DNA from: Deltaproteobacteria bacterium
Lineage (GTDB): Bacteria; Desulfobacterota_D; UBA1144; Nemesobacterales; Nemesobacteraceae
Reading direction: 5' to 3'
Assembly: GCA_029262295.1 (NCBI GenBank)
Contig: JAJCZR010000065.1
Span: 1-64,000 of the forward strand
DNA: 64,000 nt
Program-made: the position numbers and the translations under genes
Shown: piece by piece, positions 51,513-61,158 of the stretch
Layout: each line of letters opens with the position of its first letter
How positions within the stretch are numbered: the first letter of the stretch is position 1
The notes under the pieces: model-generated
What the model saw: the letters and a program-made list of their open reading frames with translations, nothing else
What the model was told of the DNA's origin: nothing
Database searches by the model: none

Positions 51513-52169
51513 ATGTCGATAGAACTTGAAAAAGAAGGAAAAACTGTTTCAGAAGCAACAATCAGTGCATGCGAGGAACTTGGAGTAGCAAGAGACGATA
51601 TAGAAGTAGAAGTTTTACAGAAAGGATCCAAAGGCGTTTTGGGAATAGGCAGTAAAAATGCCATAGTAAAAGTAAAAGTTAAGGCTAAAGAAAAAGCTAA
51701 AGAAAAAGGCTCTAGCGAAAAAGGGCAAAAAGCAAAAGAAGCCCTTGAGACACTTCTCAGCCATCTTGTTTCAACGCAAAATGTAAACATTGTTGAATCG
51801 GATAGAAGAATAAAACTTGAAATCAAAGAGACTGAAGATAAAGGCCTTCTAATTGGAAAAGGCGGGGAGATGATAAGGGCCCTTGAGTATATTGTTGGAA
51901 AGATATCATCAAGGAACTGTTCTGACGGAAGGGAAAAAAGAATATCTATTGATGTTGATGGATATAAAAACAGAAGGGAATCAGGGGTTTCAAGAAAAGT
52001 GGTTGATGCCATAAAAAGAGTTAAAAAGACAAATGAACCATATACGCTTGAAAGGCTTTCCTCTTATGAAAGAAGAATTGCTTATATAACAATAAAAAAC
52101 GAAAGTGGTATTAAATACGATACTGTTATAGATGGTAATCATAAAAAGATTATTATTAGCCCGAGTTAA
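51513..52169 (+). CDS. jag: Jag/KhpB RNA-binding protein (Jag-N, KH, R3H)
   Basis: The 218-aa protein has an N-terminal Jag domain (GKTVSEATISACEELGVARD, VLQKGSKGVLGIGSKNAIV), a Lys-rich linker (about residues 52-70), a KH domain with GLLIGKGGEMIRALEYIVG near 115 and a C-terminal R3H domain with LERLSSYERRIAYI near 185. KhpB binds RNA and affects cell-division or cell-wall gene expression in Gram-positive species. Its place after yidC is conserved widely. The mnmE gene that often follows is absent; a repeat cluster lies there instead. Confidence 0.94.
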   Translation: MSIELEKEGKTVSEATISACEELGVARDDIEVEVLQKGSKGVLGIGSKNAIVKVKVKAKEKAKEKGSSEKGQKAKEALETLLSHLVSTQNVNIVESDRRIKLEIKETEDKGLLIGKGGEMIRALEYIVGKISSRNCSDGREKRISIDVDGYKNRRESGVSRKVVDAIKRVKKTNEPYTLERLSSYERRIAYITIKNESGIKYDTVIDGNHKKIIISPS

Positions 52170-52191
52170 AAAAGCACTCTGAGAACATATC

Positions 52192-52470
52192 GTCATTCTG
52201 AACTTGTTTCAGAATCTTTTTATATGTCATCCCAGACTTGATCTGGGATCCAGAATGTTGACTAGAAATATAAATACATCCCTGGATTAACTAGATTGCT
52301 ACAAAACTAAGTGTTAGCTAATAAATCATTCTTTCTCACCACTCTGGATTCCGGCTCGAAGGCCGGAATGACCCTTCGACAAGCTCAGGGCAGGCTCTTT
52401 GCATCATGAATTTTAACCCATAGTCACCCCCATCCTCACCTTCCCCCATCAAGAGGGAAGGGATTAATAG
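52192..52470. repeat. Cluster of four dispersed repeat types
   Basis: The 307-base gap between jag and tadA holds no gene but at least four repeat types: GTCATTCTGAACTTG palindrome (52192-52217), TGTCATCCCAGACTTGATC palindrome (52225-52253), a GATTCCGGC/GCCGGAATGAC hairpin joined to CCTTCGACAAGCTCAGGGCA (52344-52396), and a CACCTTCCCCCATCAAGAGG block (about 52438-52463). They would form strong hairpins at the convergent 3' ends. Confidence 0.75.
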
Positions 52471-52476
52471 GGAAAC

Positions 52477-52929
52477 TTACTTTCTAATACCTTCAAAAAA
52501 CTCTTTTAAAATAGCGCCACACTCTTTTTCAAGAACACTTTCTGTAAACTCAATTTTGTGGTTTAGCTTTTTATCCCAGCCAATCTCATAATTGCTGATC
52601 AGGGCCCCTGCTTTTGGGTCTTTTGCCCCAAATACAACCCTTTTTATCCTGGAATTAATAATTGCACCCATACACATCACGCAGGGCTCAAGAGTAACAT
52701 AAAGAGTGGTATCAATTAATCTCCAGCTTTGGAGTTTTTCAGAAGCTTCTTTTATAGCAAGAATCTCAGCATGAGCTGTGGGGTCATTTCTTGATTCTCT
52801 AAGATTATGGGATTTTGAAAGGATGGAATTATTTGAGCCGATTATTACGCAGCCGACTGGCACTTCATTAATACGCCTGGCCTCTTTTGCTTCTTCGAGG
52901 GCCAGGCGCATAAATTTTTCGTCATTCAC
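52477..52929 (-). CDS. tadA: tRNA-specific adenosine deaminase
   Basis: TadA converts A34 to inosine in tRNA-Arg. The 150-aa protein has the cytidine-deaminase fold: AKEARRINEVPVGCVIIGSN, the zinc and catalytic motif TAHAEILAIKEA (His-Ala-Glu) near residue 51, and the second zinc motif LEPCVMCMGAIINSRIKRVV near 80, then FGAKDPKAGA. The Asn and Arg of the tRNA contacts (SHNLRESRNDPT) are also in place. The gene follows the first acyl-CoA synthetase by five bases on the minus strand. Confidence 0.95.
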   Translation of the reverse strand: MNDEKFMRLALEEAKEARRINEVPVGCVIIGSNNSILSKSHNLRESRNDPTAHAEILAIKEASEKLQSWRLIDTTLYVTLEPCVMCMGAIINSRIKRVVFGAKDPKAGALISNYEIGWDKKLNHKIEFTESVLEKECGAILKEFFEGIRK

Positions 52930-52934
52930 AAATT

Positions 52935-54656
52935 TTATTTTCTAGCACTAAATTTGATACCAGATTCATTTCTGTCCCAGGTATTGTCTGTTATTTCTTT
53001 GATTTCAGCAACTTTAACCTTTTGAGTGGCAGTCATTGGAAAACCATCTTCAAACACCTCAATAAATCTTGGCACCATGGCAACCATTACCCTTTCTGCC
53101 ATCCATTTACAAAACTCAATAGGATCGAAGTTTTCACCTTTCTTTGTAGTTACGCAAAGTTTAATTTCATCATCTGAAACATTCGGGAGCCTTATACCAA
53201 CTGCAATAGCTTCCTGGATTGCTGGATACTGCATAGCTTCATCACTAACAGCAACGGGGTCAACATTTTCACCTGAAACCCTGATTCTGCTGAAACGTCC
53301 TACAAAATAAAATCTTCCATCAATTCCTTTTGCAAATATATCGTCAGAGTTAAAAAAGCCTTCATCATCAAAAGCTTCATTTGTTCTTTTTTCATCTTTA
53401 AAATACTCATTTAGAGTTGTGTTTGGAACAAGTGGTTTAACAAAAAGAAGACCTTTTGCATCATCAGGAGGAGTAATATCGTCAGTTGAATCCCAAAAAG
53501 GCCTTACAACATCATCAATATCATCAGGATTTCTGAGCTCCACGTAGTAACCTTCCATTGGGAAACCAGATGATCCGGGCCTGTGGTCTTCAGGGTCTTT
53601 CCAAAGGACCATACCCATCTCAGTTGAACCATATCCATCTATTACCCTCACACCAAACCTTTTCTGAAATTCCACAAGGTTTCTGGGGGCAGGAGAACCA
53701 AGCATTATTCTTACTTTGTGTTTCTGGTCCCACTCAGATTCTGGGGCTGCCCAGAGATATTCTGCAACCGCACCAAGCATATTCACTCCTGTTGCACCAC
53801 AATTCGCCGCCCATTTCCAAAAATTAGAAGCTGAAAAACGTGGAAAGAATACAGCCGTTGCCCCACTTCCCATTGCACTGAAAAGACACATAACCTGTGC
53901 ATTGGCATGGCCAAGTGAAAGTATACTCATAAGAGTATCTTCACTCCTTACACCCTGCTGCTGAAGATAGGCGCGCACTGTCATAAGAACCCCGCCGTGA
54001 TCCCTTGCCACACCTTTGGGCATACCAGTAGTTCCGGATGTAAACATACATCTCTCCATATCTGATACAGATATCTTCACTCCAGGGTTGGAAGCATCAT
54101 TTCCGTCAAAAGCAGAAAATGGAAGGGTTTTAATATCACCTATTTTTTCAGGTGGATTATCCGAAGTTACAAAAATTACTTCGAGGTTTTCAAGGTCAGT
54201 GGCTATATCCTGAATAAAAGGAACACTTCCTTCATCAATAATAAGCGCCTTCATATCAGAATAGTTAATTACGTATGCTAACCTTTCACCTTTTTCATCT
54301 TTGTTTATAGGCACTTGCACTGCGCCTGATTTATGAATAGCAATGATTGAAACAACATACTGTGAGCAGTTGAGCATATACATACCAACTTTTTCACCTT
54401 TTTTAACCCCAAAGTCTTTGATTAGGCCATTTGATATTTTGTTTGCCCATTCATTTGTTTCTTTATAAGTGTAGCTTTCAATAATATTTCCATCGGGATC
54501 ACCAACTTTATACATTACTTTGTCTGGAAACATCTCTGCACCTTTTTCAAGGCATTTTGTAATTGGTTCCCATTTTGATGTATCTTCAAAATTTCCAAAG
54601 GGAAGAGTCCCTTCTCCAAGATAGGCTGTGTCACGTGGTTTGAATAGTAAACGCAT
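52935..54656 (-). CDS. Acyl-CoA synthetase / AMP-forming ligase (paralog 1)
   Basis: The 573-aa protein is an ANL-superfamily enzyme that activates a carboxylic acid as an acyl-adenylate and then thioester. The core motifs are clear: MFTSGTTGMPKGVARDHGG near residue 210, VIDGYGSTEMGMVLWKDPE near 340, GFFNSDDIFAKGIDGRFYFVGR near 440 and the hinge RIRVSGENVDPV near 455; the final catalytic Lys is in TATQKVKVAEI. The substrate cannot be inferred. It is clearly paralogous along its length to the enzyme at 57248-58966, starting with the same MRLLFKPRD. tadA follows it by five bases. Confidence 0.9.
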   Translation of the reverse strand: MRLLFKPRDTAYLGEGTLPFGNFEDTSKWEPITKCLEKGAEMFPDKVMYKVGDPDGNIIESYTYKETNEWANKISNGLIKDFGVKKGEKVGMYMLNCSQYVVSIIAIHKSGAVQVPINKDEKGERLAYVINYSDMKALIIDEGSVPFIQDIATDLENLEVIFVTSDNPPEKIGDIKTLPFSAFDGNDASNPGVKISVSDMERCMFTSGTTGMPKGVARDHGGVLMTVRAYLQQQGVRSEDTLMSILSLGHANAQVMCLFSAMGSGATAVFFPRFSASNFWKWAANCGATGVNMLGAVAEYLWAAPESEWDQKHKVRIMLGSPAPRNLVEFQKRFGVRVIDGYGSTEMGMVLWKDPEDHRPGSSGFPMEGYYVELRNPDDIDDVVRPFWDSTDDITPPDDAKGLLFVKPLVPNTTLNEYFKDEKRTNEAFDDEGFFNSDDIFAKGIDGRFYFVGRFSRIRVSGENVDPVAVSDEAMQYPAIQEAIAVGIRLPNVSDDEIKLCVTTKKGENFDPIEFCKWMAERVMVAMVPRFIEVFEDGFPMTATQKVKVAEIKEITDNTWDRNESGIKFSARK

Positions 54657-54849
54657 TTTATAATTTTCCTCCTGAGTTTTTAAGCATTTAGTAATAAAAA
54701 TGCCCCATAAATATAGACCATGAGCTTAATTTTTCAAATCTCAAAACACATAAACAGTTTTACAATTAATCTCAGCTAATTTATAAACTTCTAATTCAAA
54801 CAGATTATGTGATAATAATGTCCACAAAAATTATCTTAAAACTGCCTAT

Positions 54850-55797
54850 ATGGACTTTACTTTCATAATAATAAACCTCTCGCTATTCCTTGTCGGTCTC
54901 ACGCTGCTTCTAATAGGAGGGGAATTCCTCGTAAGGGGATCATCAAACTTTGCAAGATCTCTTGGAATAAGCCCCATAGTTATTGGACTTACCGTTGTGG
55001 CTTTTGGAACTTCATCACCTGAATTCCTTGTGTGCCTCACTGCTGCTATTAAAGGATCAAGTGATATTGCACTTGGAAATATAGTGGGAAGCAATATCTC
55101 AAATATTGGGCTTATTTTAGGAATGACAGCAATTTTATATCCCATTTTAATTAACAAAAAGATATTTAGACTTGAACTGCCAATAATGGTGATACTCACT
55201 ATTGCCCTTGTCGCTCTTTGCTACAGGCTCGAGCTTGGAAGGGTTGAGGGAATAATTATTTTTTTGATGCTCCCCGCTTTTGTAATTCTGAGTTACAAAA
55301 AATCTAAAAAAGTTATTTTTGAGAATGAGATTAATGAGTTTGGCCCCAACACCTTTAATCAGAAATTAAAATATATTGCATATATAGTTTTTGGGCTTGC
55401 AGGACTTATTTTAGGTGCCAATTTAATAGTAGAAAAATCAATCTTGTTTGCACGGTCTATGGGAGTAAGTGAACTCGTTATAGGAATAACTGCTGTAGCA
55501 ATCGGAACATCGCTTCCGGAGCTTTCCGCATCAATAATCGCTGCAATAAAAAAAGAACATGATTTAATAATCGGAAACATTATAGGAAGCAATATATTCA
55601 ATATCGGGATACTGGGCCTTGTGTCTGCTATTCAGCCTATATCCGTTAATACTGCAATGTTTAAACGCGAACTTCCAGTCTTACTTTTATTTACATTAAT
55701 TCTGGTTCCGATCATGAGAACCGGTTTTAAAATAAGCAGAATTGAAGGATTTATATTCCTGATTTTATATGGCAGCTTTGTTTATATTCTTTTTTAG
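54850..55797 (+). CDS. Na+/Ca2+ (K+-independent) exchanger, CaCA family
   Basis: The 315-aa membrane protein has about ten helices in two inverted halves. Each half holds an alpha-repeat: VIGLTVVAFGTSSPEFLVCL with GNIVGSNISNIGLILGM near residues 40-90, and VIGITAVAIGTSLPELSASI with GNIIGSNIFNIGIL near 205-260. The acidic and Asn/Ser residues in these motifs bind Na+ and Ca2+. This is the YrbG-like bacterial form, exporting calcium with sodium influx. It sits between minus-strand genes and has its own short upstream gap. Confidence 0.92.
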   Translation: MDFTFIIINLSLFLVGLTLLLIGGEFLVRGSSNFARSLGISPIVIGLTVVAFGTSSPEFLVCLTAAIKGSSDIALGNIVGSNISNIGLILGMTAILYPILINKKIFRLELPIMVILTIALVALCYRLELGRVEGIIIFLMLPAFVILSYKKSKKVIFENEINEFGPNTFNQKLKYIAYIVFGLAGLILGANLIVEKSILFARSMGVSELVIGITAVAIGTSLPELSASIIAAIKKEHDLIIGNIIGSNIFNIGILGLVSAIQPISVNTAMFKRELPVLLLFTLILVPIMRTGFKISRIEGFIFLILYGSFVYILF

Positions 55798-55805
55798 AAA
55801 AACTT

Positions 55806-57242
55806 TTAGGCACTACAGCCTCTCTTCCTAACCTTTTCAATCGGCCTAAAGTTCATCAATTTACGAATAGCAAAAGGAATAGGTTTATTAAACATTAGAT
55901 CATTTTCAGCGTTTATTACATTGTAAAATTTTCCATTCTTTTCATATTCAACCTGAATACCCTTAACACTTTTTTTGGTTTCCAGATAAACAATAAGTCT
56001 GAGCTGAAAAAAAGGTATTACTAAATCCCTGTTTTGAATTTTCTTTAATTCTTTGATATTTGTACTTTTAATTGATACTAGATCGTCCTGGTAATCAAAA
56101 ATCCTTATCCATTTTCCAAGAAAGAAATGATTGGGATTTATCCCTTCTGTTCTTAGGTTGCTGTACATGGATAATGTATTATGGGTTTTTAAACCTAAAT
56201 ATGGCTGAAAAGAGTGAATTGCAAGTAAAAACGGAATAAGCAAAATTATAATATTTGTTTTAAAAAAACCATTTTTCCATATAAATTCCTTTTCTTTAAG
56301 ATTTGTAAATAAATAGAACACAACAGCTGCACAATAAATATAAAAACCTAATTTTAGCAGGTCATTTATAAATACTCTTATTATAAAACCGCTCTCAGAT
56401 ATTAAATAAATGGATTTGGAAAATAATTTAAAGGCCAGAAACAAAAGCAGACTTAAAAAAACAATAATATATGGGGCTTTTAACTTTACTACATAACTTC
56501 TAATCCCTAAAATAAATTGTGATAATGTCTGCTTTCCAAAGAAATTATCTGGAAGAAAAAGACTTAAAAGTGCAAACATTATATAGCTAAACCTTCTATA
56601 TCCAAGTATTCCAAGAATTATCTGAAATAAAACGCCTAAAACAATTCCAATCATTCTGGTTCTTTTAAATATCAATAAAACGGGGATAAAAAATTCAAAA
56701 CCGACACTTACAAACATCATTGAGTTTATAATTGAATTACTTGTCGAAAGAAACGGGATTTTATTTGCCAGGTTAAGATACTGCTGAACTCCACAACTAA
56801 CATCCGGTGAGAAATAATCAAAGTTGAGCTTATGAACAAATGAAGCAAAATAAATTACAAGAAGCTCAAGCCTAAGTGCCGGGGCAAAAATACGAAAAAG
56901 AACATCTGCTGATATTTCTTTTTTTCTAAACAAAAGTATTAAGTATGAAAAAACTACAGTTGACGATATAAAAATAGTTGTATACCAGTGATGGTTATTA
57001 ATAGGAAGAAGGGTAACAACTGTGAATACTTGAAGCACTGCCTGAAAAAAGAAGAGCCTTAAATCGTAAGGTCTGAATAAATTTAAAACTGCAAGAAGAG
57101 TTAAAGAAAAATCAAAGAATGAATTGAATATATCCCTGTAAAATACTTGGTGGGCTATAACAGCAATAGACCAAAGAAATATAAAGAGTGTAAAATTTTG
57201 ATTGTTTGATGATCTGGTCCTGACAAAGTTCCTAAAATACAC
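55806..57242 (-). CDS. HTTM-domain membrane protein
   Basis: The 478-aa protein has about ten to eleven hydrophobic segments with a polar N-terminal lead and a C-terminal soluble part. The HTTM signature region is visible near residue 130-210: LELLVIYFASFVHKLNFDYF, CGVQQYLNL, SVGFEFFIPVLLIFKRTRMIG and IILGILGYRRFSYIMFALL. HTTM proteins are related to vitamin K-dependent gamma-carboxylase; most bacterial forms have no proven reaction. The start lies five bases after the stop of the second acyl-CoA synthetase, so the two are in one transcript. Confidence 0.8.
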   Translation of the reverse strand: MYFRNFVRTRSSNNQNFTLFIFLWSIAVIAHQVFYRDIFNSFFDFSLTLLAVLNLFRPYDLRLFFFQAVLQVFTVVTLLPINNHHWYTTIFISSTVVFSYLILLFRKKEISADVLFRIFAPALRLELLVIYFASFVHKLNFDYFSPDVSCGVQQYLNLANKIPFLSTSNSIINSMMFVSVGFEFFIPVLLIFKRTRMIGIVLGVLFQIILGILGYRRFSYIMFALLSLFLPDNFFGKQTLSQFILGIRSYVVKLKAPYIIVFLSLLLFLAFKLFSKSIYLISESGFIIRVFINDLLKLGFYIYCAAVVFYLFTNLKEKEFIWKNGFFKTNIIILLIPFLLAIHSFQPYLGLKTHNTLSMYSNLRTEGINPNHFFLGKWIRIFDYQDDLVSIKSTNIKELKKIQNRDLVIPFFQLRLIVYLETKKSVKGIQVEYEKNGKFYNVINAENDLMFNKPIPFAIRKLMNFRPIEKVRKRGCSA

Positions 57243-57247
57243 AGCAA

Positions 57248-58966
57248 CTATTTTCTAGATTTTAATTTCAAATCTGTATTATTTCTATCCCATGTGTTAT
57301 CGGATCTTCTTTTAAGCTCCGACACAGCTATTTTTTGTGTGGAAGTAACAGGGTAGTTTTCATAAATTTCAATAAACCTGGGCACCATTGCCACCATTAC
57401 TTTTCTTGCCATCCACTCGCTAAAATCAACGGGGTCAAAGTCTTCACCTTTTTTAAGAATTATATTAAGTTTAATTTCATCATCGGAAACATTTGGAAGC
57501 CTTATTCCAACTGCCATTGCATCATGAATTGCTGGATATCCAAGTGCCAAATCTGCTATTGCAACTGGATCCACATTTTCACCCGAAACCCTGATTCTGC
57601 TGTACCTTCCCTGAAAGTAATATCTGCCGTCTATACCTACTGCAAAAAGATCATCTGAATTAAAAAAACCATCCTGATCAAAAGCCTCACTGGTTCTTTT
57701 CTCATCTTTGAAATACTCGTTAAGAGTAGTGTGCGGAACAAGCGGCCTTATAAAAAGAAGCCCCTTTGCTTCTTCAGGAGGAGTAGGCTCATTATCAGGA
57801 TCCCAAAAATACCTTACGACTTTATCAGTGTTTTCAGGGTCTCTTAACTCTAAATAATATCCCTCAAGCGGAAATCCTGCAGACCCCGGCCTTTCATCTT
57901 CAGGGTCTTTCCAGAGCACCATTCCCATCTCTGTTGATCCATAGCCTTCCATTACTTTTGTATTAAACCTTTTTTCAAATTCTTCTAAATTCTTTGGAGC
58001 AGGAGCTGCGAGGACAAACCTTATATTATGCTTTTTATCCCACTCAGACTCAGGGGCAGCCCAAACATACTCTCCCACAGCACCAAGCATATTTACACCT
58101 GTAGCGCCAGAATTTGCTGCCCACTTCCAAAACTTTGAAGCTGAAAACTTGGGATAAAAAACGCATGAACATCCTGCGGCAATTGAAGCAAACAGGCAAA
58201 GCACCTGTGCATTTGCATGGCCCAGAGACAAAATAGACATGAGCATATCTTCGCTTCTAAGCCCCTCCTGCTGAATAAAGGAGCGAACAGTCATTATTAC
58301 CCCACCGTGATTTCTTATTACACCTTTTGGTAGACCTGTGGTGCCGGAGGTAAACATGCACCTCTCCATATCCGCAATTGTTACGCCCACACTCGGATTA
58401 AATTTCTCATAGTTATCAAATACAGAAAAAGGTGCTGCATCTATTTCCCCAATTTTTTCTGGCACCTCACCTGATGTTATAAATATGGTTTCAAGGTTTT
58501 TGAGTTTGTCTGATATTTCAAGAATATAAGGAAGGCTTTCTTTATCAACTATAAGTGCTTTCACCTCAGAATAATTTATTACATAGGCAAGCCTTTCGCC
58601 TTTTTCATCCTTATTAATCGGCACCTGCACACCACCCGTTTTATGGACTGCAATTATTGATAGCACATACTCAGAGCAGTTGAGCATATACATACCAACT
58701 TTATCACCTTTTTTTATATCAAAAGCCTTGATTAAACCACTTGCAATCTGATTTGCCCTTTGATTGGTCTCGCAGTAGGTATGGCTTTCAACAATATTCC
58801 CTTCGCTGTCAGCCATTTTAAACATCAATCTGTCGGGATAAGCATCCGCTCCCTTTTCAAGGTATCTTGTGATTGGAAGCCAGCTGTTGGTGTTTTCAAA
58901 AGTGCCGTTTGGAATATTTCCCTTTCCAATATATTTTTTATCTCTTGGTTTGAAAAGTAAACGCAT
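57248..58966 (-). CDS. Acyl-CoA synthetase / AMP-forming ligase (paralog 2)
   Basis: The 572-aa ANL enzyme has MFTSGTTGLPKGVIRNHGG near residue 210, VMEGYGSTEMGMVLWKDPED near 340, the GFFNSDDLFAVGIDGRYYFQ and RIRVSGENVDPVAI region near 440-460, and the final catalytic Lys in STQKIAVSEL. It is a close paralog of the enzyme at 52935-54656, sharing long identical stretches across the full length, and differs mostly in surface loops. It lies 24 bases after trpG and five bases before the HTTM gene. The position downstream of trpE-trpG raises the idea of an aromatic substrate, but this is speculative. Confidence 0.9.
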   Translation of the reverse strand: MRLLFKPRDKKYIGKGNIPNGTFENTNSWLPITRYLEKGADAYPDRLMFKMADSEGNIVESHTYCETNQRANQIASGLIKAFDIKKGDKVGMYMLNCSEYVLSIIAVHKTGGVQVPINKDEKGERLAYVINYSEVKALIVDKESLPYILEISDKLKNLETIFITSGEVPEKIGEIDAAPFSVFDNYEKFNPSVGVTIADMERCMFTSGTTGLPKGVIRNHGGVIMTVRSFIQQEGLRSEDMLMSILSLGHANAQVLCLFASIAAGCSCVFYPKFSASKFWKWAANSGATGVNMLGAVGEYVWAAPESEWDKKHNIRFVLAAPAPKNLEEFEKRFNTKVMEGYGSTEMGMVLWKDPEDERPGSAGFPLEGYYLELRDPENTDKVVRYFWDPDNEPTPPEEAKGLLFIRPLVPHTTLNEYFKDEKRTSEAFDQDGFFNSDDLFAVGIDGRYYFQGRYSRIRVSGENVDPVAIADLALGYPAIHDAMAVGIRLPNVSDDEIKLNIILKKGEDFDPVDFSEWMARKVMVAMVPRFIEIYENYPVTSTQKIAVSELKRRSDNTWDRNNTDLKLKSRK

Positions 58967-58990
58967 ACTATTTTTCCTTATTGTTTGGAG

Positions 58991-59566
58991 TTAAATACTT
59001 CGGGCAATCTCAATAAAGTTTTTTAAAAGTTCCCTTCCACAATCCGTAAGCACTGATTCGGGGTGAAATTGCACTCCTTCCATCGTCAATTTTTTATGCT
59101 TTATTCCCATAATTTCATCTTCTTTTGTCCAGGCAGTAACCTCAAAATCATCGGGAAGAGACCCCTTTTCTATTAGTAAAGAGTGATACCTTGTGGCCTC
59201 AAAAGGGTTTGGGAGGCCTTTGAATACGCCTTTGCCATTATGGTGAATTGGAGAAGTCTTGCCATGAAGTAGCCTTTCAGCACGAATAATATTGGCCCCA
59301 TAAGCATGGGCAATTGATTGATGGCCAAGGCAGACACCCAGTATTGGTTTTTTCCCGGCATATTTTTTTATAATATCCACAGATAATCCTGCTTCATTGG
59401 GTGTGCAGGGGCCAGGAGAAATAACTATGAATTCAGGATCAAGAGAATCGATAGTATCAAAATCAAGTTTGTCATTTCTGTAGACTTCCACTTTTTCTCC
59501 AAGCTCACCGAAATAATGAACAAGGTTGTATGTGAAAGAGTCATAATTATCAATCATTAAAATCAT
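58991..59566 (-). CDS. trpG: Anthranilate / aminodeoxychorismate synthase glutaminase subunit
   Basis: The 191-aa class I glutamine amidotransferase supplies ammonia to the chorismate-using partner. It opens [20 protein letters not shown]. The nucleophilic Cys is in [20 protein letters not shown] near residue 80, and the His-Glu pair is in [10 protein letters not shown] near 170. [20 protein letters not shown] is also family-typical. Such subunits may serve both tryptophan and folate synthesis. It begins 11 bases after trpE. Other trp genes are not in the window. Confidence 0.93.
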   Translation of the reverse strand: MILMIDNYDSFTYNLVHYFGELGEKVEVYRNDKLDFDTIDSLDPEFIVISPGPCTPNEAGLSVDIIKKYAGKKPILGVCLGHQSIAHAYGANIIRAERLLHGKTSPIHHNGKGVFKGLPNPFEATRYHSLLIEKGSLPDDFEVTAWTKEDEIMGIKHKKLTMEGVQFHPESVLTDCGRELLKNFIEIARSI

Positions 59567-59577
59567 TTTTTAATCCT

Positions 59578-61062
59578 TTACAAACCGGCTTCAGCGAGCT
59601 CAACTGCTTTAACCAAAGCCCTTACCTTATTAACCGTTTCCTGATACTCAGTCTCAGGGACTGAATCGGCAACAATTCCGGCCCCAGCCTGAATATATAT
59701 TTTATTGTTTTTTATTACAAAAGTCCTGATTGTGATACAGCTATCCATATTACCGGAAAAGCTAAAGTATCCGATTGCCCCGCCATAAGCCCCTCTTCTT
59801 GAGGGTTCAGTTTCCTCAATAATTTCCATCGCCCTAACCTTTGGTGCACCAGATAAAGTGCCAGCAGGAAATGTGGCTTTTATCACATCGAAGGCATCTT
59901 TGTTTTCACTAAGATCTGCAATCACATTTGAAACTATATGCATAACGTGAGAGTATCTCTCAATTGTCATAAGTTCATCAACTTTCACAGTGCCCACTTT
60001 TGCCACTCTCCCAAGATCATTTCTTGCAAGATCAACAAGCATAATATGTTCTGCCCTTTCTTTGGGATCGGCTAGTAGGTCTTTTTCAAATCGGAGATCT
60101 TCTTGTTTATCTTTGCCTCTGGGCCTTGTGCCTGCAATAGGTCTGTTTTCAATTTTACTTCCTTCCACTCTTACCATTACTTCAGGGGAAGAGCCCACAA
60201 TTTTCTGATCACCCATATTTAAATAAAACATATATGGAGATGGATTTAGCACTCGCAGGGCACGGTAAAGATCAAAAGCATCAACATTGAGATCAGTTTT
60301 CCATCTCTGTGATATTACAGCCTGAATTATATCCCCGGATTTTATATACTCTTTGGTTTTTAAAACGGCTTCCTTAAATTGCTCCGGCTCAAAATTGGAT
60401 TCGAGTTTTATACTTTTATTGTTTGTATTTGATGCTGAACTTGTGAGGAAACTCTCATTTATACTACTTTGCAGCTTTTGTTTTAACTCAGCAATTTTAT
60501 CGACAGCATTTTTATATTCAGCCTCTGCATCCCCTTTATTTGGTACATAGGCATTGGCAATAATTTTTATTTTGTGATTTATATTATCAAAAACAAGCAC
60601 GGAGTCCGTAATCATATAAACTGAGTCCCAAAGCTCGAGCTCATCTTCGCCAATCTTTGGCAACTCTTCAATAAACCTGACTGTATCATAGCTAAAATAA
60701 CCAACTGCACCGCCATGAAACCTGGGAATATCGTCTGAGACAACAGGCTTATATCTTGACAAAAGATCTCTCAAGGCATCAATTGGATTTCCAGTAAACT
60801 TTTTCACCTCTCCTTTCTCAATGATCTCAATATCGCAACCTTTTGAGCGAAACACAACCGATGGATCAGTGCCTAAAAAACTGTACTGGGCCCATTTCTC
60901 TCCGCCTTCCACACTTTCAAGCAAAAAGGAATAATCAGAAGAATCTATTTTTCTAAAAGCGGAAACGGGTGTATCATAATCTGCAAGTATTTCTTCCCAA
61001 ACGGGAATTAAATTGCCTTTTTCCAGCTTTTCCAGATATTCATCATAAGAAGGTGAGATCAT
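59578..61062 (-). CDS. trpE: Anthranilate synthase component I
   Basis: TrpE converts chorismate to anthranilate. The 494-aa protein starts with an N-terminal domain holding the tryptophan-binding LLESVEGGEKWAQYSFLGTD motif near residue 48, consistent with feedback control. The catalytic domain has GDIIQAVISQRW near residue 240, LNPSPYMFYLN, GSSPEVMVRV with RPIAGTRPRG, EHIMLVDLARNDLGRV near 335, FPAGTLSGAPKVRAMEII and RRGAYGGAIGYFSFSGNMD, then AGAGIVADSVPETEY. LLES and IAGTRPRG support TrpE rather than PabB. It is followed by trpG. No leader peptide with Trp codons was seen upstream. Confidence 0.94.
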   Translation of the reverse strand: MISPSYDEYLEKLEKGNLIPVWEEILADYDTPVSAFRKIDSSDYSFLLESVEGGEKWAQYSFLGTDPSVVFRSKGCDIEIIEKGEVKKFTGNPIDALRDLLSRYKPVVSDDIPRFHGGAVGYFSYDTVRFIEELPKIGEDELELWDSVYMITDSVLVFDNINHKIKIIANAYVPNKGDAEAEYKNAVDKIAELKQKLQSSINESFLTSSASNTNNKSIKLESNFEPEQFKEAVLKTKEYIKSGDIIQAVISQRWKTDLNVDAFDLYRALRVLNPSPYMFYLNMGDQKIVGSSPEVMVRVEGSKIENRPIAGTRPRGKDKQEDLRFEKDLLADPKERAEHIMLVDLARNDLGRVAKVGTVKVDELMTIERYSHVMHIVSNVIADLSENKDAFDVIKATFPAGTLSGAPKVRAMEIIEETEPSRRGAYGGAIGYFSFSGNMDSCITIRTFVIKNNKIYIQAGAGIVADSVPETEYQETVNKVRALVKAVELAEAGL

Positions 61063-61158
61063 GGTTTGAAAATCATAAAAGGCATTAACTTAAAGTCAAG
61101 ATAACATCTGATAAATTACCAATGAAAAACTACCATTATTTTTTAAGGAGCGTTTAAA

